Shown here: positions 1 to 5,248 of the stretch, piece after piece
How the letters are laid out: each line of letters begins with the position of its first letter
How positions within the stretch are numbered: position 1 is the first letter of the stretch
Origin: Spirochaetaceae bacterium
GTDB taxonomy: Bacteria; Spirochaetota; Spirochaetia; UBA9216
Direction of reading: 5' to 3'
Length of the DNA: 16,153 bases
Assembly (NCBI GenBank): GCA_028527945.1
Contig: JAQQAK010000142.1
Coordinates: 1 to 16,153 of the forward strand
Translations under genes and position numbers: made by a program
The notes under the pieces: generated by a model
Databases searched by the model: none
Told to the model about the DNA's origin: nothing
Seen by the model: only the letters and a program-made list of their open reading frames with translations

Positions 1-1149
1 CTTGCCTATCAGGGGATAAATCTTTCAGAAAAGATAACGACTGATGAAGGTGTTGTCTCTTTTATTGAAAGAGTAGGTTGTATTCAATACGATCCATTAA
101 GACAAACAGCGCGGAACGCTGATCTTGTTTTGAATAACAGAATTGAAAAATATCGTGAAGAACAGCTTTTCAGTCTTTTGTATGAAAAAAGATATTTATT
201 TGATGGATGGGACCAAAATATGTCTATTATATCTGTCAATCACTGGCCGTATTTTGCACGTGAGCGGGAGCTTTATAGAAACAGATATTTAGAACATGAA
301 GAGGAATTTAAAATAGTAAAAACAGAGATTCTTAAATTTCTTGAAACAGAAGAATTTATATGTTCAAGTGATATAAAAAATAAGGAAAGAGTCGACTGGT
401 ATTGGGCTCCGGCAAATATTGTTAGAGCTGTTCTTGAGAGTATGTATCATAGCGGAGAGCTTCTTGTTCATCATAAACAAGGAACAAGAAAATATTATTC
501 GTTAACAAGTCGGCTAATTTCTCAAGAAATCCTTAATTCTCAAGATCCTAATATTGATGAAGATCTTTATAATAACTGGCAGGTAAAACGGCGGATAGAT
601 TCTATTGGATTTTTATGGAATCGCTCCGGCGACGGTTGGCTTGGATGTAGGCTTAATAAAAACGAAAGAGCTGACAGCTTAAAAAGACTTCTTGATTTAG
701 GGCAGATTGAAGAATTGTCGATAGATGGAATAGATGACGTTTTTTATATTTCTACAGGTAATTTTAGCCATTTTGTAAATAATAAAATTACAGCCCGAAC
801 CTCTTTTCTTGCTCCTCTTGATAACCTGATATGGGACAGAAAAGTTATACAAAATCTTTTTGGTTTTAGTTATAAATGGGAAGTTTATACTCCTTCTAAA
901 GCCCGTAAATACGGTTATTACGTTTTACCTGTATTATATAAGAATAGTTTTGTTGCAAGATTTGAACCTGTTTTTGACAGAAAGAAAAATGAGCTTGTTA
1001 TAAAAAACTGGTGGTGGGAAGATAGTTGTAAAGTTTCTTCTTCAATTAAAAAGTCTATAGATAACGCCCTTAAGGACTTTATGTTATTTTTAGGCGCTAA
1101 AAATATTTGTTTCATAAATAATTCAGAAAAAACTCTTAATTTGTTATAA
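1..1149 (+). CDS. YcaQ/AlkX-type DNA glycosylase (winged-helix, HTH_42 family), 5' end missing
   Basis: The reading frame is open from base 1, so the true start lies upstream; 382 residues are visible. The segment at bases 76-129 reads GCIQYDPL...RNADLVL, the hallmark of the YcaQ/AlkZ family of winged-helix DNA glycosylases, which excise bulky alkylated bases and can unhook interstrand crosslinks. The Q-Y-D triad at 85-93 fits the Q-hydrophobic-D catalytic motif of the YcaQ (AlkX) branch rather than the Q-x-Q form of AlkZ. Further in, DWYWAPANIVRAVLESMYHSGELL and the later TARTSFLAPLDNLIWDR are also typical, the second being a conserved C-terminal segment. The protein should be cytoplasmic. 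It converges with glf across 27 bases and has no evident link to the sugar genes. A function in DNA repair is known for the family; the lesion repaired here is unknown. Confidence 0.85.
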   Translation, partial: LAYQGINLSEKITTDEGVVSFIERVGCIQYDPLRQTARNADLVLNNRIEKYREEQLFSLLYEKRYLFDGWDQNMSIISVNHWPYFARERELYRNRYLEHEEEFKIVKTEILKFLETEEFICSSDIKNKERVDWYWAPANIVRAVLESMYHSGELLVHHKQGTRKYYSLTSRLISQEILNSQDPNIDEDLYNNWQVKRRIDSIGFLWNRSGDGWLGCRLNKNERADSLKRLLDLGQIEELSIDGIDDVFYISTGNFSHFVNNKITARTSFLAPLDNLIWDRKVIQNLFGFSYKWEVYTPSKARKYGYYVLPVLYKNSFVARFEPVFDRKKNELVIKNWWWEDSCKVSSSIKKSIDNALKDFMLFLGAKNICFINNSEKTLNLL

Positions 1150-1176
1150 GTTAATTTCTATATGAAAAGATTTTAG

Positions 1177-2280
1177 TTATAATTTTAGTTCTTCTTTTTT
1201 TGCAAAATTAAGAGCATTTTCAACAACCTGATGCATATCGTAATATTTATATTCAGCTAGCCGCCCTCCAAAATATACATTTTTTTCTTTTTCTTTCAGC
1301 TTTGTATATTTATCAAGTAAAATTGTATTTTTTTCATTATTCACTGGATAATAAGGCTCGTCTCCGGTGTTCCATTCCTTCGGGAATTCTTTGGTTATTA
1401 CTGTTTTTTTCTGTTTTCCAAATTCAAAATGTTTATGTTCAATTATTCTGGTAAAATCAACTGTGTCGTCTGTATAATTGACAACGGCGTTGCCCTGGTA
1501 ATTTTCTAATTCCAGAATTTCAGTCTGAAATGACAAACTTCTGTACTCTAATTCTCCATAACAATAATCAAAGTATCTATCAACCGGGCCTGTATAGATG
1601 ATTTTTTTTGCTATGTCATCAAAATACGGTTTATTATTAAAATAGTCTGTGTTTAACTGTACGTCGATTCCTTTTAGTAAATTCTCAAATAATAATGAAT
1701 ATCCTCCAACAGGAATTCCTTGATAAGTGTCATTAAAATAATTGTTATTATAAGTAAATCTTAAGGGCAGCCTTTTTATTATGAATGCGGGCAGTTCTTT
1801 TGGGGCTCTTCCCCATTGCTTTTTTGTATAATGCTTAATCAGCTTTTCATAGATATCTATTCCAACCAAAGAAATTGCTTGTTCTTCGAGGTTCTGAGGT
1901 TCTTTTATCGATGTGTTTTTTTGTGATTCTATTTTTGCTTTAGCCTCATCAGGTGTTATTACTCCCCACATTTTACTGAAGGTATTCATATTAAATGGCA
2001 AATTATATATTTCATTATGATAACGGGCTATTGGAGAGTTTATATAATTATTGAAATTAGCAAACTGGTTTACATATTCCCATACAGCTTTATTGCTGGT
2101 ATGAAAAATATGGGCTCCATATTTATGGACATTTATATCTTCAATTTTCTCAGTATAACAATTACCGCCGAAATGAGAACGTTTATCTATAACCAGGCAG
2201 GTCTTATTTTTTTTAAGCATTTCTCTGGCAAATACTGAGCCAAACAAGCCCGCGCCAACTATCAAGTAGTCATATTTCAT
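1177..2280 (-). CDS. glf: UDP-galactopyranose mutase
   Basis: The 367-residue product matches bacterial UDP-galactopyranose mutases in length and layout. This flavoenzyme converts UDP-galactopyranose to UDP-galactofuranose, the donor for galactofuranose in cell-surface glycans and glycolipids. The N-terminus has the FAD-binding GxGxxG motif (VGAGLFG, residues 8-14), followed by DKRSHFGGN (32-40) and KYGAHIFHTS (53-62). The active-site signature YTKKQWGRAP lies at 151-160 with the substrate-stacking Trp156. Arg247 sits in EYRSLSFQTE, YYPVN is at 310-314, and the closing motif FGGRLAEYKYYDMHQ is at 337-351. There is no signal peptide, so it is cytoplasmic. It appears to be transcribed alone: a terminator for the neighbouring gene lies upstream, and the ribosome-binding site (GAGG, about 11 bases from the ATG) is weak. 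No glf partner such as a galactofuranosyltransferase is adjacent. Confidence 0.96.
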   Translation of the reverse strand: MKYDYLIVGAGLFGSVFAREMLKKNKTCLVIDKRSHFGGNCYTEKIEDINVHKYGAHIFHTSNKAVWEYVNQFANFNNYINSPIARYHNEIYNLPFNMNTFSKMWGVITPDEAKAKIESQKNTSIKEPQNLEEQAISLVGIDIYEKLIKHYTKKQWGRAPKELPAFIIKRLPLRFTYNNNYFNDTYQGIPVGGYSLLFENLLKGIDVQLNTDYFNNKPYFDDIAKKIIYTGPVDRYFDYCYGELEYRSLSFQTEILELENYQGNAVVNYTDDTVDFTRIIEHKHFEFGKQKKTVITKEFPKEWNTGDEPYYPVNNEKNTILLDKYTKLKEKEKNVYFGGRLAEYKYYDMHQVVENALNFAKKEELKL

Positions 2281-2302
2281 GATTCACATAACCTCGTTCA
2301 AC

Positions 2303-2330
2303 ACAATAGGATAAATTTAAAGCTTGTAAA
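2303..2330 (-). promoter_or_regulatory. possible glf promoter
   Basis: On the minus strand TTTACA (2325-2330) and TATTGT (2303-2308) stand 16 bases apart, a passable sigma-70-type -35/-10 pair. Transcription would start around 2296, leaving a leader of about 15 bases before the glf ATG. In AT-rich DNA such matches arise by chance, so this is tentative. Confidence 0.3.
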
Positions 2331-2350
2331 AGGGGAATTGATAAGTTGAA

Positions 2351-2390
2351 AATAAAAAAATCCTTCCTGAAATATTAATCAGGAAGGATT
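2351..2390 (-). terminator. rho-independent terminator after the GH3 lipoprotein gene
   Basis: Bases 2359-2370 and 2379-2390 form a perfect 12-bp inverted repeat (AATCCTTCCTGA / TCAGGAAGGATT) around an 8-base loop. Read on the minus strand, the stem runs directly into TTTTTTTATTTTC, a classic U-tract. It lies 55 bases past the stop codon of the 2445-4841 gene and before glf, so it should end the GH3 lipoprotein transcript and leave glf with its own promoter. Confidence 0.9.
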
Positions 2391-2444
2391 ATACGATTTA
2401 TTCAGCAAGGAAAGGAACTTCCTAATCATTGCTAATAAATTTTA

Positions 2445-4841
2445 TTAGTTTCCGTAACCGTAGCCGCCTACTGAAACATAATCAAGGCCATAACCTGCTT
2501 CGAAGGTAGGATTAGCTGAATCATTTGCAACGTCTTCAAGCTGTGCTTCAACTGCTGCCTGGCTGCTTGGAATCTCATATGGAAGTCTTCCTTTTGGAGA
2601 GTCTCCATCCTGCCAGAATACAACATCAAGGAATGCTTTGTCTGTTGCTGCAAAGTCGATAATCATTGCGTCAATATCATCAATGAAGCCTGAAACAATT
2701 CCAGGTCTTGATGCTGTCATTCCAACAATAATTTTCAGTTTTGGATTAGCTTTCTTGGCTGCAATTGTTCTTTCTATAGCAGCCTTACTGTCACTGGCTC
2801 CCAAGAAGGTACAAAAGCCTCCAAAGAATCCAGCATTTGAAAGATTACTCCAGTCATTGAATTTCCAACCAGCAAATCCTTTCATAGCATCACCTGGATC
2901 TGTAGCAACATGTACTAATTCATCAGTGTACATTTGTTTGTCATGATCCCAAACACGAACTGGGTCGTCATAGTTTAGTGGCGTTCCACCCTGTGTTCCA
3001 AAGTATGTTGAGCCTCGAGAAAAGATTCTTATTACGGCTATATCAGCTTTACTGATGTCATCAACAAAATTTATATTTAAATACTGTTTATCAGTTGAGA
3101 AAGCTTTAGTATCTTTCTGTCCACTGTCAGCATCTGGGTATGCGCTGTCAAAAAATACATCTACAGTTCCGTTTCCATTAGTGTCAACACCTGCTATGTA
3201 TTCATCCATTGTCCCCTTTATAGGAAGAAGCTCAACATCTGCTGCTGCTTCGGTATTTTTTGTTAATACCATTGCTTTTTTCATTGCAGCTTCGCCTTCT
3301 GCTTCACGTTCTTTTTTCTGTTCTCCATCTGGAGCCCAGAATGCTGTTGCTTCGGTTAAATCGATATATGGATTTTCAAAAAGGCCGAGGTTGAACTGAA
3401 GTTCAAGAGCTCTTGTAGCAGCAGTATTTATTGTTGCTTCATCAATAAGCTCAAAATTATAAGCTTCAATCCATGTTTCAGTTTTGTCATCACCGCCATA
3501 CTGGTATGTTCCGGCATTAAGCATTTCGGCAAAAATTTCTGGCTTATTTTTTATGTCACTATGACCCCAGCTGCTTGCTCCTGATATTCCCCAGTCTGAT
3601 ACAACTGCTCCGTCAAATCCCAATTGATCTTTAAGAAGATCTGTCATAATTTTTTTGGAGAAAGCTGCACCTTCATCAACAGGTTTACCGTTAACAACGT
3701 CTTTATATTCATCTATATCAATAATGCTGTAACATGCCATTGCTGTTGATACTCCGGCATCTATTGCAGCTTTGAAGCCCTTCAAGTGCTCATCGATATT
3801 GTTGCCCGGAAAAACACTATAACGTCCAGCATGGGTGTGACTGTCCATTCCCTGTTCGTTAGAGCCTGCGCCAGGAAAGTGTTTAACTGTTACAGCGATT
3901 CCTTCAGGTGATAGATGATCTCCACCCTGCATTGCTTTAATTAATACTCTAATGTGTTTGGCTACTGCGTCACCACTTGAATGAATGGTCGTAGAAGTTC
4001 TTGCCCATCTTGGTTCTGTGGCTATATCAGCTTGAGGTCCAAGTAACATAAAGTGTCCCTGCATTCTTGATTCTCTTGATACAGTTTCGCCAAATTCCTT
4101 AGTCACTTTAAGATCGTTAGCTGCTCCAAGTCCGATATAGAAAGGCCATTTAGATAATCCGTTTGCCCATTCTTCATTTCCATTCCAACCTTCGTGAGAT
4201 GGGTCTGAACTAACAATAAAAGGAATACCCCAATCAAGTCTTTCTACGTATCCCTGAAGATTGTTATTATATTTAACCTCATCCATTGGTGCTTTATCAA
4301 ATTTGGTATTTCCGTATCTAAGGTTGTGGCTTTTTAGAGCATTAGCAAATGTTAGTTTATCATCATCACCTTTTTCTACTATTGTTCCATCGTCATTTAA
4401 TCCTGAAATACCGTAAAATAATGTGTCATCACTATTGTCATCATCGGTTCCGTTAGTGTCTTTTGTCATTTTTTCACTTCCGGTTGAACCAAACCAGCTA
4501 AGTAATCCAAGTTTTTGATTAACAGACATTTGACTTACAAGATCTTCTGCTCTCTCTCTAGTAGGAAGTCTCCAGTCTTCATATGGGTCAAGGTCTCCAT
4601 CACCGTCAGAATCTTTAAATTCTAACCCGTGCTTTTTGATGATTCCTTTTTCTGTTCCTGTAGCAAGTATAGGTGCTGAGCCTTCAGAAGGAATATCGCT
4701 TTCTGCTGCGTAATCCTGATAAACCCCTATTTTAGGCTGTTCACTGTAAATACTGTTTTCAAATGGATCCTGCTTGGCGCATGAAAAAACAGCAAATAAC
4801 AGCAAAGTAATGCTTGCTAAAAGCATGGTTCTTTTTAACAT
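2445..4841 (-). CDS. secreted lipoprotein glycoside hydrolase family 3 (beta-glucosidase / exo-beta-glucanase type)
   Basis: The 798-residue product begins with MLKRTMLLASITLLLFAVFS and a cysteine at position 21, a lipoprotein signal peptide with a loose, spirochaete-like lipobox. The start at 4841 is chosen over an ATG 18 codons upstream because it has AAGGAG six bases ahead and puts the signal peptide at the N-terminus. The GH3 N-terminal barrel follows: DWR/RAEDL near 90, PSHEGWNGN near 215, the K-H-F triad (320-322) and the nucleophile motif VVSDWG with Asp416. The C-terminal alpha/beta domain ends in GRLPYEIPSSQ and an EAGYGLDY tail. GH3 enzymes release terminal beta-linked glucose or related sugars; this subgroup resembles exo-beta-glucanases. 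Location is periplasm or outer surface. An EF-hand-like loop (residues 77-88) precedes the barrel, and a second, imperfect Ca-type loop (DTNGNGTVD) starts near residue 553. The exact substrate cannot be read from sequence. Confidence 0.92.
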   Translation of the reverse strand: MLKRTMLLASITLLLFAVFSCAKQDPFENSIYSEQPKIGVYQDYAAESDIPSEGSAPILATGTEKGIIKKHGLEFKDSDGDGDLDPYEDWRLPTRERAEDLVSQMSVNQKLGLLSWFGSTGSEKMTKDTNGTDDDNSDDTLFYGISGLNDDGTIVEKGDDDKLTFANALKSHNLRYGNTKFDKAPMDEVKYNNNLQGYVERLDWGIPFIVSSDPSHEGWNGNEEWANGLSKWPFYIGLGAANDLKVTKEFGETVSRESRMQGHFMLLGPQADIATEPRWARTSTTIHSSGDAVAKHIRVLIKAMQGGDHLSPEGIAVTVKHFPGAGSNEQGMDSHTHAGRYSVFPGNNIDEHLKGFKAAIDAGVSTAMACYSIIDIDEYKDVVNGKPVDEGAAFSKKIMTDLLKDQLGFDGAVVSDWGISGASSWGHSDIKNKPEIFAEMLNAGTYQYGGDDKTETWIEAYNFELIDEATINTAATRALELQFNLGLFENPYIDLTEATAFWAPDGEQKKEREAEGEAAMKKAMVLTKNTEAAADVELLPIKGTMDEYIAGVDTNGNGTVDVFFDSAYPDADSGQKDTKAFSTDKQYLNINFVDDISKADIAVIRIFSRGSTYFGTQGGTPLNYDDPVRVWDHDKQMYTDELVHVATDPGDAMKGFAGWKFNDWSNLSNAGFFGGFCTFLGASDSKAAIERTIAAKKANPKLKIIVGMTASRPGIVSGFIDDIDAMIIDFAATDKAFLDVVFWQDGDSPKGRLPYEIPSSQAAVEAQLEDVANDSANPTFEAGYGLDYVSVGGYGYGN
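4578..4613 (-). other. EF-hand/dockerin-like calcium loop in the GH3 lipoprotein
   Basis: The encoded residues DSDGDGDLDPYE (77-88) fit the EF-hand loop pattern exactly: acidic residues at loop positions 1, 3, 5, 7 and 9, Gly at 6, a hydrophobic residue at 8 and Glu at 12. Related GH3 proteins often carry a looser version of this stretch ending in DPYEDWR. Calcium binding is an inference from the pattern. Confidence 0.6.
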
Positions 4842-4847
4842 TGTCTT

Positions 4848-4853
4848 CTCCTT
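4848..4853 (-). promoter_or_regulatory. ribosome-binding site that fixes the GH3 lipoprotein start
   Basis: AAGGAG on the minus strand stands six bases before the ATG at 4841. The in-frame ATG at 4895 would give a charged, histidine-containing extension ahead of the signal peptide, so the downstream start is preferred. Confidence 0.8.
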
Positions 4854-4867
4854 TATTTTATGAAATG

Positions 4868-4887
4868 CGCAAGAATGATGTCTTGCG
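4868..4887 (-). promoter_or_regulatory. leader hairpin upstream of the GH3 lipoprotein gene
   Basis: A perfect 7-bp inverted repeat (CGCAAGA / TCTTGCG) with a 6-base loop lies 15 bases ahead of the ribosome-binding site of the 2445-4841 gene. It is GC-richer than its surroundings. It could tune translation or mRNA stability; no known regulator or riboswitch class is recognised. Confidence 0.35.
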
Positions 4888-5197
4888 GCCTCCATGTTTT
4901 TGTCGTTGTATGAACGAATAGAGCATATAATTTTTTATGATCTTAACATCCGATCTTTCGTACAGCAATCAGCTATTTGTTTCAGGGGGGTAACAAAAGG
5001 TTTATGGGTTTTGATTGTTTTTTATCTGGTTATGTATATTATAAAATAAGATTGTCAAACTGTAAAAACTACTCTAATATCTTTTTACTATACGGCATCT
5101 TTTATTTTTTGAGAAAAGCTGCCTTGAAGAAGATTTGATGATATTTAATATTCTTGCTGGGTTTACTGGATGCTTGATTTTCTTTACTTTGGGTTTT

Positions 5198-5213
5198 GGT
5201 TAAAGTTTTAACC
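5198..5213. promoter_or_regulatory. palindromic operator candidate
   Basis: GGTTAAAGTTTTAACC has two perfect 7-base arms around a 2-base centre. The size and AT-rich inner arms resemble LacI-family operators of sugar genes. It overlaps the possible -35 box (5207-5212) and ends 35 bases before the GH3 start at 5249, which suits a repressor site. No regulator gene is in the window and no second copy was seen upstream of the other GH3 genes. Confidence 0.4.
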
Positions 5214-5248
5214 GGAAAACTTAAATCTTATTATTATATGGGCGTGGA

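Larger units (their letters stand above)
4842..5248. other. divergent control region between two GH3 genes
   Basis: This stretch of about 400 bases has no credible gene. It must hold the promoters for both the minus-strand lipoprotein gene and the plus-strand GH3 gene at 5249. Visible elements are the leader hairpin (4868-4887), a G6 run (4985-4990) and the palindrome at 5198-5213. A TTTAAC (5207-5212) and TATTAT (5229-5234) pair spaced by 16 bases is a possible plus-strand promoter. It would start transcription only about ten bases before the ATG at 5249. The rest is AT-rich with nothing I can name. Confidence 0.5.

Noticed and set aside
2638..3399. Open frames on the plus strand opposite the GH3 lipoprotein gene
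   Set aside because: They lie wholly antisense to a clear GH3 gene, have no ribosome-binding sites and encode low-complexity Ser/Ala/Phe-rich products typical of shadows.
4842..4895. 18-codon N-terminal extension of the GH3 lipoprotein from the ATG at 4895
   Set aside because: It would bury the signal peptide and has no good ribosome-binding site at the right distance; AAGGAG before 4841 fits far better.
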